Positions 9,277 through 16,059 of a stretch of DNA of 34,861 nt are shown here, piece by piece. A program made the position numbers and the translations under genes. The DNA comes from Comamonadaceae bacterium (GTDB lineage: Bacteria > Pseudomonadota > Gammaproteobacteria > Burkholderiales > Burkholderiaceae_C), in contig JAAFJC010000034.1 of NCBI GenBank assembly GCA_013297925.1, forward strand, positions 1 to 34,861. The letters run 5' to 3'. How positions within the stretch are numbered: the stretch's first letter is position 1; the number at the start of each line of letters is the position of its first letter. The notes under the pieces are model-generated. The model searched no databases, was not told where the DNA came from, and worked only from the letters and a program-made list of their open reading frames with translations.

Positions 9277-9771
9277 CTAAGCCCTCAACACATTCATCAA
9301 GGCTTCCCCCGCCGGATCGCGATACACATCAAAATCGCTGTCCACCGAGAGGATATGGCGGATTTTTAGGCGGCTCGCGGCCTCGGCAATCGAGGCATCA
9401 GCCAGATCAAAAGGCAGCGAAGCAAAGCGCACACTGATTTGCAGCACCGTAGCAAGAGTGGCTTGCACAGGCGCATCGCAAGAAATCGCGCCACGCTGCG
9501 CCCAACGCAGGAAATCCAAAGCGGCTTCGTTGTGAATTCGGCGCGCGAGCATGGCGCAGACTTCTGTTACGACCGGCCAGGTAGTGATCAGTTTGGCCTG
9601 CGGATTCATCTGAAGCCAAATCGCCACGCGATCATGCCAATGGTCTGTGCGGTTAAATAGCGCGAGCAGCGGCCCGCTATCGACCAAAACGATGCGTATA
9701 TCCGGCCTGCGCAAAAAGTTGGAAGGCTCAGCGACGCTGTTGGCCGCATCTGCGCCAAGCTGCAAACTCAT
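9277..9771 (-). CDS. PIN-domain ribonuclease toxin (VapC-like)
   Basis: A 164-residue PIN-fold protein. The acidic active-site residues expected for a metal-dependent RNase are visible: D31 in LVDSGPLLALF, E70 in VVTEVCAML, D125 in DLADASIAEAA, and D144/D146 in ILSVDSDFDVYR. Its start overlaps the stop of the upstream ribbon-helix-helix gene by four bases, the standard antitoxin-toxin coupling. The roughly 25 residues before IRIVLVDSG are longer than in many VapC toxins, but the overlap supports this start. RNA target unknown. Confidence 0.85.
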   Translation of the reverse strand: MSLQLGADAANSVAEPSNFLRRPDIRIVLVDSGPLLALFNRTDHWHDRVAIWLQMNPQAKLITTWPVVTEVCAMLARRIHNEAALDFLRWAQRGAISCDAPVQATLATVLQISVRFASLPFDLADASIAEAASRLKIRHILSVDSDFDVYRDPAGEALMNVLRA

Positions 9772-10052
9772 CTCGCCGCGCCCAAGGTTTTCTCAGCCGC
9801 GATCTCATCCCACACACCAGCCGCATAAGCCTTGCGATTCGTCGCCAGATCCATCGTGCCCAAGCCAGCGCGATAAGTGCGGCCAAATAAATCCTGCCCC
9901 AGCTCATAGGCGCTCGCCACGCCCTTGGGCGCAGTTGCCAAATACATCATCAGCGCATCGCGCATCACCTCGCTGATGCTGCGCCCTTCCGAAGCGCAGC
10001 GCTCACGCAAGCTGCCCTCTAAGCTATCTGGGAGTTTGACGGTGGTGGTCAT
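9768..10052 (-). CDS. Ribbon-helix-helix antitoxin partner of the PIN toxin
   Basis: A 94-residue protein beginning MTTTVKLPDSLEGSLRERCA, then EGRSISEVMRDALMMYLA, the beta strand plus two helices of a CopG/Arc-type ribbon-helix-helix DNA-binding domain. The remaining 45 residues (YELGQDLFGRTYRAGLG and onward) would form the toxin-neutralising tail. It is first in the two-gene operon, and a perfect inverted repeat that could be its own operator lies 18 bases upstream. Autoregulation is inferred from the family. Confidence 0.82.
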   Translation of the reverse strand: MTTTVKLPDSLEGSLRERCASEGRSISEVMRDALMMYLATAPKGVASAYELGQDLFGRTYRAGLGTMDLATNRKAYAAGVWDEIAAEKTLGAAR

Positions 10053-10070
10053 GCTACGGCCTCAAAATAA

Positions 10071-10091
10071 GGTAATACCTATATTATTACC
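10071..10091 (-). promoter_or_regulatory. Inverted repeat, candidate operator of the toxin-antitoxin pair
   Basis: GGTAATA-CCTATAT-TATTACC, with perfect 7-bp arms, lies just upstream of the antitoxin start and includes -10-like A/T-rich sequence. Ribbon-helix-helix antitoxins bind such sites to repress their own operon. Confidence 0.6.
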
Positions 10092-10115
10092 CAAAACTCA
10101 ATCCCTCGCAAGCAC

Positions 10116-10670
10116 TTATGCAGCCAAGCCTACAGTGATGCCTTGATCCCTTGCAAACCTCTCGGCCTGTTCACTCAAAGCGCCCAAGCAAACATACATC
10201 GCCTTATCCGCGCCTAGCGCTTCTTGCTGAGCCACCAGAGCTTGCAGGGCTTCCAGGCCGTGCGTAGCGGCTTTGTAGCGTTTGGCGGCCACAAGAGTCG
10301 TTTGCCCAGATTTGGTGAGCAGAAAATCAGCGATGCCCTTGCCACGCTTCTCATCCAATCGCTCTACAGAAAAGCCTTGATTCTTGAACTTCGCCTCCAG
10401 TTCAGCCGAGAACTCCTTCCAAGGTAGCCCCGCCATGCGCGCCGCCTCAGCCTCCAGGGCCGCCGCTGTGGGCGCATTCCACTGCCGCTTGAGCGCCACG
10501 CAGCCCGTCACCAAAAACGGAATCGTGCCCAGCACGCCAAACACAACGAGCTCTTTGGGCAACAGCGCCGCGCAAATCATGCTGATCACCGCCGCCAAGA
10601 GGAAACTGATCCACCAAGGATTGCGCAGCAAGATCGCAAACAGCGAATTGGGTGCCATTTTGAATTTCAC
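10116..10670 (-). CDS. Membrane-anchored Mrr-like (restriction endonuclease fold) protein
   Basis: A protein of about 184 residues with two N-terminal membrane segments (WWISFLLAAVISMICAALL and VVFGVLGTIPFLVTGCVAL) and then a cytoplasmic Mrr_cat/RecB-like domain. The nuclease core reads GKGIADFLLTKSGQTTLVAA then KRYKA, giving the D-(x)n-xxK pattern, but the position usually held by Q or E before xK is alanine. It may therefore bind DNA or act structurally rather than cut. The start chosen is the GTG at 10670 with GGAG six bases upstream; an ATG at 10658 is also possible. Function unknown. It stands alone between the toxin-antitoxin pair and the divergent MFS gene. Confidence 0.72.
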   Translation of the reverse strand: MKFKMAPNSLFAILLRNPWWISFLLAAVISMICAALLPKELVVFGVLGTIPFLVTGCVALKRQWNAPTAAALEAEAARMAGLPWKEFSAELEAKFKNQGFSVERLDEKRGKGIADFLLTKSGQTTLVAAKRYKAATHGLEALQALVAQQEALGADKAMYVCLGALSEQAERFARDQGITVGLAA

Positions 10671-10789
10671 GAGATGCTCCAAAGACGAATGTCGACAACG
10701 TCAGACTTTACTAGACCAAGGGGCGCATTGAGCGACTTGCCCGCAGCAACGCCTGCCAATGCCTTGCCAACATGGTGTACTGTAGATAG

Positions 10790-12166
10790 ATGCCCCATTC
10801 AACTCCATCGGAAACCCAAAGCGCTCTGCCCGTGCTGATTGCCGCTTGCGTGAGTGGCTTCTTGTTTCAATTCGATCTCACCGCCTTGTCAGCGGCGCTG
10901 CCCGATATTGCTAGCAGCTTTTCTGCGCAAGTGTCGGATCAATCTTGGGTGATCAGCGTCTATAGCCTTGCCTTGATTTTTGCACTCCCGATAGCGGGGC
11001 CGATTGCGGATCGCTACGGCAAGCGCCGCTTGTTTTTGATCGGTACCTTGCTCTTTGCGATTTCATCGGCCATGTGTGCGCTGGCCGGCAGCTTCGCGAG
11101 CTTGCTCGCTTGGCGGGTGCTGCAAGGCATTGCTGGCGCTGTGCTCACCACATCAGGCGCGGCCTTGGTGGCAGCCGCATATTTCGGCGCACGCCGCATC
11201 TGGGCATTCGGCATTTTGGGCACGGTGGTCGGCGCATCGATGGTGGCCGGGCCACCGCTGGGCGCGCTGATTGCGGCCACGTTTGGCTGGCAATGGGTCT
11301 TTTGGATCAACCTGCCGATTTGCCTCGCGCTCATGCTGCTGGCTCGCCGCATCGCAGCAGATCAAGCCGCGCAGATAGAGCGCCCACCGCTCGATTGGGC
11401 AGGCCCTGCCGCGCTGGCCATCTGCGTGGGCTCGCTCGCTTTGCTCATGCTCGAAGGCCATGAGCCCAGCGCGCCCGCAGCGATTCCCACAGCTTGGGTG
11501 CTAAGCACCTGCTTCGCAGCTTTGGCGCTCTTCATCGTGATTGAACGGCGACACGTCGCGCCAGCGTTTGATTTCACGCTTTTCGGCTCGCCCAGATTCG
11601 TGGCAATGTGCCTCGTGCCGATTGCAGGCTCCATGGGCTACTGGGCGCTGCTCGTGCATTTGCCGCAAATGGCGCGCGGCCCCATGGCGCTGTCCCCCAC
11701 AGCCACCGGCCTGCTGCTCACCGCACTCACCCTGCCCATGTTTCTGCTGCCCACCTTCGGTGCCAAGCTCGCCACCAAACTCCCCAGCCACTGGTTCTTC
11801 GCAGGCGGCTTGGCAATAGTCGGCAGCGCAGACCTCTTGCTCGCCCTCGCCGCCATCGATCTCAGCGCCCCTTGGGCACGCTGGTTCGTCATCGGCGCCC
11901 TCCTGATCGGCGGCGCAGGTTGCGCCCTATTCAACGCCCAAATCACCGCAGCCGCAGTATCAGCCGTGCCGCCAGACCGCGCCGCTACAGCGTCTGCCAT
12001 CTGCGTCACGATGCGGCAGATTGGCTTTGCATTTGGGATCGCGTTGATGGGGGCTTTGTTGCAGCGAGGCGCCTCGTTGGCTTACTCAACGGCATTTACT
12101 GTAGTTGCTGTTTGTACGCTGGGGCTTGCAGCGATTGCATTTGCTTTGCTTAAACATTCTGAGTGA
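10790..12166 (+). CDS. MFS drug-efflux-type transporter (DHA2/EmrB-QacA-like)
   Basis: A 458-residue membrane protein with roughly 12-14 helices. The first helix carries FDLTALSAALPDIASSF, with the acidic residue and LPDI pattern of the EmrB/QacA group. Motif A follows as GPIADRYGKRRLFLIG in the 2-3 loop. The segment WRVLQGIAGAVLTTSGAALV corresponds to motif B, and GPPLGALIAATFGWQWVFWI to antiporter motif C and the next loop. No periplasmic adaptor (EmrA) gene is nearby. The start is an ATG at 10790 with a weak ribosome-binding site. Its last 17 bases overlap the convergent membrane-protein gene. Substrate unknown. Confidence 0.88.
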   Translation: MPHSTPSETQSALPVLIAACVSGFLFQFDLTALSAALPDIASSFSAQVSDQSWVISVYSLALIFALPIAGPIADRYGKRRLFLIGTLLFAISSAMCALAGSFASLLAWRVLQGIAGAVLTTSGAALVAAAYFGARRIWAFGILGTVVGASMVAGPPLGALIAATFGWQWVFWINLPICLALMLLARRIAADQAAQIERPPLDWAGPAALAICVGSLALLMLEGHEPSAPAAIPTAWVLSTCFAALALFIVIERRHVAPAFDFTLFGSPRFVAMCLVPIAGSMGYWALLVHLPQMARGPMALSPTATGLLLTALTLPMFLLPTFGAKLATKLPSHWFFAGGLAIVGSADLLLALAAIDLSAPWARWFVIGALLIGGAGCALFNAQITAAAVSAVPPDRAATASAICVTMRQIGFAFGIALMGALLQRGASLAYSTAFTVVAVCTLGLAAIAFALLKHSE

Positions 12167-12587
12167 GTCTAAGGCGTTGCGCCATCAGTGCTCCAAGCGG
12201 TACAGCAAATAGTAAAAATGCACCGGAAGAAAGGTAGACGACGAGCATTTCCCAAGTTTGTTCAAGTGATCCGCTGGCAGAAGGAAACTCGGGCGATGAA
12301 ACAAGTAGTGTCGCCAATGCCACTGATGCAGTCGCAAAGCCAACCTTCACTGCATAGGTGCGAATGAATACCCCAAGAACAATTCCGGTTACGAGGCTTA
12401 TTGGTGTCCAGGCAAGAAAGCCTTCAATTGCTACTGCCGTGTTTACCGGCAGACCAAACAGGCGATTCTCAGCGAACCAGAGCACTAGAAGTCCCAGCGA
12501 AGTCACACAACCCCAGGTTAAGAGAATCCCCAGAACGATTGCTAAAAAGAAAAGACCGAAAAGTTCAAGTTTTGTGACTTTGGGCAT
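12150..12587 (-). CDS. Small membrane protein of unknown function
   Basis: A 145-residue protein with four hydrophobic segments: residues 8-37 (LELFGLFFLAIVLGILLTW onward), 52-75 (GFLAWTPISLVTGIVLGVFI), 79-97 and 112-135. I recognise no family. Its reading frame is the only plausible one in a region that is more AT-rich than its neighbours, which could mean later arrival. It converges on the MFS gene with a 17-base overlap and lies 38 bases downstream of rsmD. The coding call rests on length, membrane pattern and lack of an alternative. Confidence 0.6.
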   Translation of the reverse strand: MPKVTKLELFGLFFLAIVLGILLTWGCVTSLGLLVLWFAENRLFGLPVNTAVAIEGFLAWTPISLVTGIVLGVFIRTYAVKVGFATASVALATLLVSSPEFPSASGSLEQTWEMLVVYLSSGAFLLFAVPLGALMAQRLRLTQNV

Positions 12588-12625
12588 GTTGAGCGTATCA
12601 ATTTTTAAGCCGTATTAATGCTAAC

Positions 12626-13231
12626 TTAGCTATTAGCAATTTGAAGCTGAGAAAGTAAATGGAAATGAACTGCTCCTGCTTTGCCTTGCTTGATCACGTT
12701 CAAGCCAAGCAGAGCCAGTCTTTCATCATCCCAAACCTCAGGCGCTTCTAAATAGATAGCGCCTTGCGCAGATATTACGCCGGCGGCAGCGGTGATTGCC
12801 TCGTTAAATAGGCCTGAGTCGAAGGGGGGATCGAGGAAGATCACGTCTGCGCTGGCTTTAGGCAAGTTGCGTAACGCTGAAATGCCGTCGCCGCGTTGGA
12901 TGCGGATGTTGTCTGCTTTGAGGCGGGTTTTGTGGGATTGGAGATTGGCCACCAGCTGTGGGTCTTGCTCGATGAGGAGCACATCTTGCGCGCCGCGCGA
13001 GGCGGCTTCGAAGCCTAGGGCGCCGGAGCCGGCGAAGGCATCGATGCAACTCAGGCCAGTGAGGTCTTGGCCGAGCCAGTTGAAGAGGGTTTCGCGTACG
13101 CGGTCTGGCGTGGGGCGCAGGCCGGGTTTAGCGGGGACGCTTAGCTTGCTGCGCTTCCAAAGTCCGCCAATGATGCGGACTTCGCCGGGGGCGGTTTTTG
13201 CGGGCTTGGAAACGGGCTTTGCAGGTTTCAT
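12626..13231 (-). CDS. rsmD: 16S rRNA (guanine-N2)-methyltransferase RsmD
   Basis: A 201-residue SAM-dependent enzyme that methylates G966 (E. coli numbering) of 16S rRNA. After a basic N-terminal stretch it has VRIIGGLWKRSKL and RPTPDRVRETLFNWL, the SAM-binding motif CIDAFAGSGALGFEAASRGA and the catalytic VIFLDPPFDSG, all diagnostic. It is divergent from ftsY with only 27 bases between starts, a usual arrangement. Its expected partner coaD lies 3.4 kb away behind inserted genes. The very end (SQLQIANS) lies in an AT-rich stretch. Confidence 0.95.
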   Translation of the reverse strand: MKPAKPVSKPAKTAPGEVRIIGGLWKRSKLSVPAKPGLRPTPDRVRETLFNWLGQDLTGLSCIDAFAGSGALGFEAASRGAQDVLLIEQDPQLVANLQSHKTRLKADNIRIQRGDGISALRNLPKASADVIFLDPPFDSGLFNEAITAAAGVISAQGAIYLEAPEVWDDERLALLGLNVIKQGKAGAVHFHLLSQLQIANS

Positions 13232-13258
13232 AAAATGGACTGATTGTAGAAAGAAGCC

Positions 13259-14356
13259 ATGTTCTCGTTTTTCAAGAAGAAACCTGTTGAAGTTGTACCC
13301 GTAGCTACGCCAGAAATCGCTGCGCCAGTCACTATAGAAACCATAGCGCCACCCGCAGATTCTATGCCGGCGAGTGAGCTAAAAGACCCTAAAAATACAG
13401 AAAAAACTGAGATTTCAGAAGCTCCCCGCAAGAGCTGGATGGAAAAGCTCAAAAACGGGCTGCGCAAGACCGGCAGCTCGATTGCCACGGTGTTTACCGG
13501 CACACAGATTGATGATGCGCTGTATGAAGAGCTGGAGGCGGCGCTGCTGATGAGCGACGCAGGCGTGGCAGCGACGAATCATTTGCTGGCAGATCTCAAG
13601 CGCCGCGTGAAGGACGCCAAGGCTACCGAGCCGAGCGCGGTGAAGGCTCTGCTCGCGCATGCGCTGGCCGATCTGCTTGCGCCCCTGCAAAAGCCGCTCA
13701 GCATTGGAGAACACAAGCCGACCGTGATGATGATTGCCGGCGTGAACGGCGCTGGCAAGACGACCTCGATTGGCAAGCTGACTTGGCATCTCAGTGGCCA
13801 AGGCGCGAGCGTGTTGCTGGCTGCGGCAGACACCTTCCGCGCCGCCGCGAAAGAGCAGCTCGCCGTGTGGGCCACGCGAAACAACGTAGAAATCGTGAGC
13901 CAAGACAACGCCGATCCTGCCGCCGTAGCCTTTGATGCCGTGACGGCTGGCAAAGCGCGTGGCCGTGATGTGGTGATGGTGGATACCGCTGGCCGCTTGC
14001 CCACGCAGCTGCATTTGATGGAAGAGATTGCCAAGATCAAACGTGTGATCACCAAGGCCGATGCCAGCGCGCCGCATGAGACCCTGCTCGTGATTGACGG
14101 CAACACCGGGCAAAACGCCCTCGCCCAAGTCAAAGCCTTCGATCAATCTTTGCAGCTCACCGGCCTGATCATCACCAAGCTTGATGGCACAGCCAAAGGC
14201 GGCGTGCTCGCTGCCGTTGCGCTCTGGGCACGCGAGCGTGCCGAGAAGCAGCCAGAGCTCAAGCCCGTAGCCGTGTATTTCATCGGTGTGGGCGAAAAGT
14301 TGGAAGACTTAGAGACTTTTGACGCCAAGGAATTTGCTCAGGCCTTGATTCAGTAA
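13259..14356 (+). CDS. ftsY: Signal recognition particle receptor FtsY
   Basis: A 365-residue GTPase that docks the signal recognition particle and its ribosome at the membrane. The start MFSFFKKKPVEVV carries the amphipathic membrane-binding tip, then a short variable acidic A region (about 10-70), the N domain and the G domain. GTPase motifs are GVNGAGKTTSIGKL (near 161), DTFRAAAKEQL, DTAGRLPTQ and TKLDGTAKGG. The linker at residues 29-38 reads IAPPADSMPA; this is a copy of the interspersed repeat translated in frame, and its nucleotide core is identical over 20 bases to the copy inside senA. The A region tolerates insertions, so function should be intact. Confidence 0.97.
   Translation: MFSFFKKKPVEVVPVATPEIAAPVTIETIAPPADSMPASELKDPKNTEKTEISEAPRKSWMEKLKNGLRKTGSSIATVFTGTQIDDALYEELEAALLMSDAGVAATNHLLADLKRRVKDAKATEPSAVKALLAHALADLLAPLQKPLSIGEHKPTVMMIAGVNGAGKTTSIGKLTWHLSGQGASVLLAAADTFRAAAKEQLAVWATRNNVEIVSQDNADPAAVAFDAVTAGKARGRDVVMVDTAGRLPTQLHLMEEIAKIKRVITKADASAPHETLLVIDGNTGQNALAQVKAFDQSLQLTGLIITKLDGTAKGGVLAAVALWARERAEKQPELKPVAVYFIGVGEKLEDLETFDAKEFAQALIQ
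13338..13386 (+). repeat. Interspersed repeat copy inside ftsY
   Basis: CATAGCGCCACC then CGCAGATTCTATGCCGGCGA then GTGAGCTAAAAG. The central 20 bases are identical to the minus-strand copy at 31537-31584. It is translated as TIAPPADSMPASELK within the variable N-terminal linker of FtsY. Confidence 0.7.
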
Positions 14357-14369
14357 GCTCTTCAAGGAG

Positions 14370-15314
14370 CTAGTCATGGCTCCAGCCCGTTTCTTGCACG
14401 AGCCGCTCCAGCGCAAACGCCCCCAGCACTGAATTGCCTTTGGCATCCAGTTCAGGCCCCCAGACCGCCACCGTGCCCACGCCAGGCACGATGGCCACAA
14501 TTCCGCCGCCCACACCCGTCTTGATTGGCAAGCCAATACGGTAAGCAAAATCGCCCGCAGCATCGTAGGCGCCACAGGTGAGCAGCAGCGCATTCACGCG
14601 GCGCGCCGCATCAGCACTCAAGAATTGCTCCTGCATGCCTCCGATATCCCGTCCGCCATTGGCTAAAAACATCGTGGCCTGCGCCAATTGTGCGCAGCTC
14701 ATCTCAATCGCACATTGACGGCAATAGTTATCAAGCACGAGTTCCGGTTCATTCACAAAATTGCCATAGCTCTTCATGAAATAGGCCAGGGCCATGTTGC
14801 GATGTGCCGTATCGCGCTCGGATTTGGCGGTTTGCATATCCCAATTCAAATCGGGGCTGTCGCTCAGGCGGCGCAGTGCGCCAAGCAGGGCAATATCTAA
14901 ATGCGCATATCGCGTCGTCAGCATATCCGTGATCACCAAGGCACCTGCATTGATGAAGGGATTGCGGGGTATGCCTTTTTCCGTTTCGAGCTGCACCATG
15001 GAATTGAATGCCGCCCCAGAAGGCTCGCGCCCTACGCGCCGCCACACATCATCACCCATCAGCTTGAGCGCTAGCACGAAGGTGAACAGCTTGGAAATAC
15101 TCTGAATGGAAAAAGGCGTACCCGCACTACCCGCAGACACGCAAGAGCCATCTACCAGCGCAATGGCGATGCCAAACTGACGCGGCTGCACCTGCGCTAG
15201 CGCCGGAATATAGGAGGCCACTTTGCCCTGCCCATACAGCGCATGCGCTTGCTCGGCAATGCGATCTAAGATATCTTGTAGTTGGTCTTCGGGATGGGCT
15301 TTTGTCTGTAACAT
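14370..15314 (-). CDS. glsA: Glutaminase A
   Basis: A 314-residue serine-dependent beta-lactamase-fold glutaminase that hydrolyses L-glutamine to glutamate and ammonia. The catalytic S-x-x-K is SISK at residues 72-75. Other landmarks are GIAIALVDGSCVSAGSAGTP, NPFINAGALVITDML, and the C-terminal IKTGVGGGIVAIVPGVGTVA followed by WGPELDAKGNSVLG. Length is typical. It converges on ftsY with 13 bases between stops and diverges from the CDP-alcohol phosphatidyltransferase with 27 bases between starts. No sign of specific regulation. Confidence 0.96.
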   Translation of the reverse strand: MLQTKAHPEDQLQDILDRIAEQAHALYGQGKVASYIPALAQVQPRQFGIAIALVDGSCVSAGSAGTPFSIQSISKLFTFVLALKLMGDDVWRRVGREPSGAAFNSMVQLETEKGIPRNPFINAGALVITDMLTTRYAHLDIALLGALRRLSDSPDLNWDMQTAKSERDTAHRNMALAYFMKSYGNFVNEPELVLDNYCRQCAIEMSCAQLAQATMFLANGGRDIGGMQEQFLSADAARRVNALLLTCGAYDAAGDFAYRIGLPIKTGVGGGIVAIVPGVGTVAVWGPELDAKGNSVLGAFALERLVQETGWSHD

Positions 15315-15341
15315 CGGCGCATTCTATCGATCCTGTCGCAC

Positions 15342-15950
15342 ATGCTTGACCGCCACATCACCCCGTTGATCCGACCTGCCGTGGATGCACTCGCCCGCAG
15401 CTTGGTGAAGCTGGGTCTGCGCGCTAATCACATCACGCTCTCCGCCTTCGCCATCGGCATCATCGCTATGATTTGCATAGCACTCCGCGCATATTTCATG
15501 GCGGCAATTCTCATATTAGTGTCTAGATTGTGTGATGCGCTCGATGGTGCAGTGGCGCGGCAAACAGAAGCTACCGATGCGGGCGGTTTTTTGGATATTG
15601 CTTTGGATTTTCTGTTTTACGCAGGCATCGTGCTCGCTTTTGCCTTTGCTGCACCTAAAACAAATGCCCTGCCTGCCGCCGTGCTGCTGATGAGCTTTGT
15701 CGGCACGACATCGAGTTTTTTGGCCTTTGCCGCGCTCGCTGCCAAGCGCGGCATCACGAGCATGGAATATCCCGATAAGTCGTTTTACTTTCTTGGCGGG
15801 CTGGCCGAAGCCACGGAAACCTTGATCATCTTCATCGCGATGTGCATCTGGCCGCGCTGGTTTCCTCAGCTCGCCTATGCTTTTGCCTTCCTCTGCGCAA
15901 TCACCACTTTTACGCGCATCGTGGGTGGGTATCAGACGCTAAAAAAGTAA
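15342..15950 (+). CDS. CDP-alcohol phosphatidyltransferase family membrane protein
   Basis: A 202-residue integral membrane enzyme expected to swap CMP in a CDP-linked lipid for an alcohol, as in phospholipid synthesis. The catalytic signature DGAVAR...GGFLDIALD (DG-x2-AR-x7-G-x3-D-x3-D, one residue shorter than the canonical spacing) is at about residues 68-88. Five to six hydrophobic helices follow. It resembles the YnjF subgroup rather than PgsA or PssA, so the acceptor alcohol is unknown. Residues 46-56 (IALRAYFMAAI) are encoded by a stretch that aligns gap-free with the interspersed repeat in the same frame as in ftsY and senA; since family length is normal here, either the repeat replaced sequence or the match is chance. 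Confidence 0.85.
   Translation: MLDRHITPLIRPAVDALARSLVKLGLRANHITLSAFAIGIIAMICIALRAYFMAAILILVSRLCDALDGAVARQTEATDAGGFLDIALDFLFYAGIVLAFAFAAPKTNALPAAVLLMSFVGTTSSFLAFAALAAKRGITSMEYPDKSFYFLGGLAEATETLIIFIAMCIWPRWFPQLAYAFAFLCAITTFTRIVGGYQTLKK
15470..15517 (+). repeat. Possible interspersed repeat copy inside the CDP-alcohol phosphatidyltransferase gene
   Basis: ATAGCACTCCGCGCATATTT then CATGGCGGCAATTCTC. It shares the 14 bases ATAGCACTCCGCGC with the intergenic copy at 22898 and continues to match through ATGgCGGC. The reading frame is the same as in the ftsY and senA copies. Confidence 0.5.
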
Positions 15951-15977
15951 ATTTTTCACACTTCTGCTGTCATTGCG

Positions 15978-15985
15978 GTAAGAAT
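15978..15985 (+). promoter_or_regulatory. GTAAGAAT box upstream of the TVP38-flavoprotein gene
   Basis: GTAAGAATTGAGC lies 75 bases before the start at 16060. A near-identical string, GTAAGAATCCTGAGC, lies at 19847, 53 bases before the ATP-grasp gene. The pair could be -35 elements for an alternative (extracytoplasmic-type) sigma factor; no matching -10 is proven. Confidence 0.25.
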
Positions 15986-16059
15986 TGAGCCATTCATGCA
16001 GACTCATAGCTGCATCTAAGTTGCGCTCTGATGCGTAACTCACACATAACGAGGACTCA

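Noticed and set aside
12598-12645. Possible further copy of the interspersed repeat at the rsmD 3' end (TAGCTAAGTTAGCATTAATACG on the minus strand)
   Set aside because: Too many mismatches in the core to separate it from AT-rich background.
13415-14146. A 243-residue frame opposite ftsY
   Set aside because: FtsY motifs prove the plus-strand gene; the antisense frame has no domain or ribosome-binding site.
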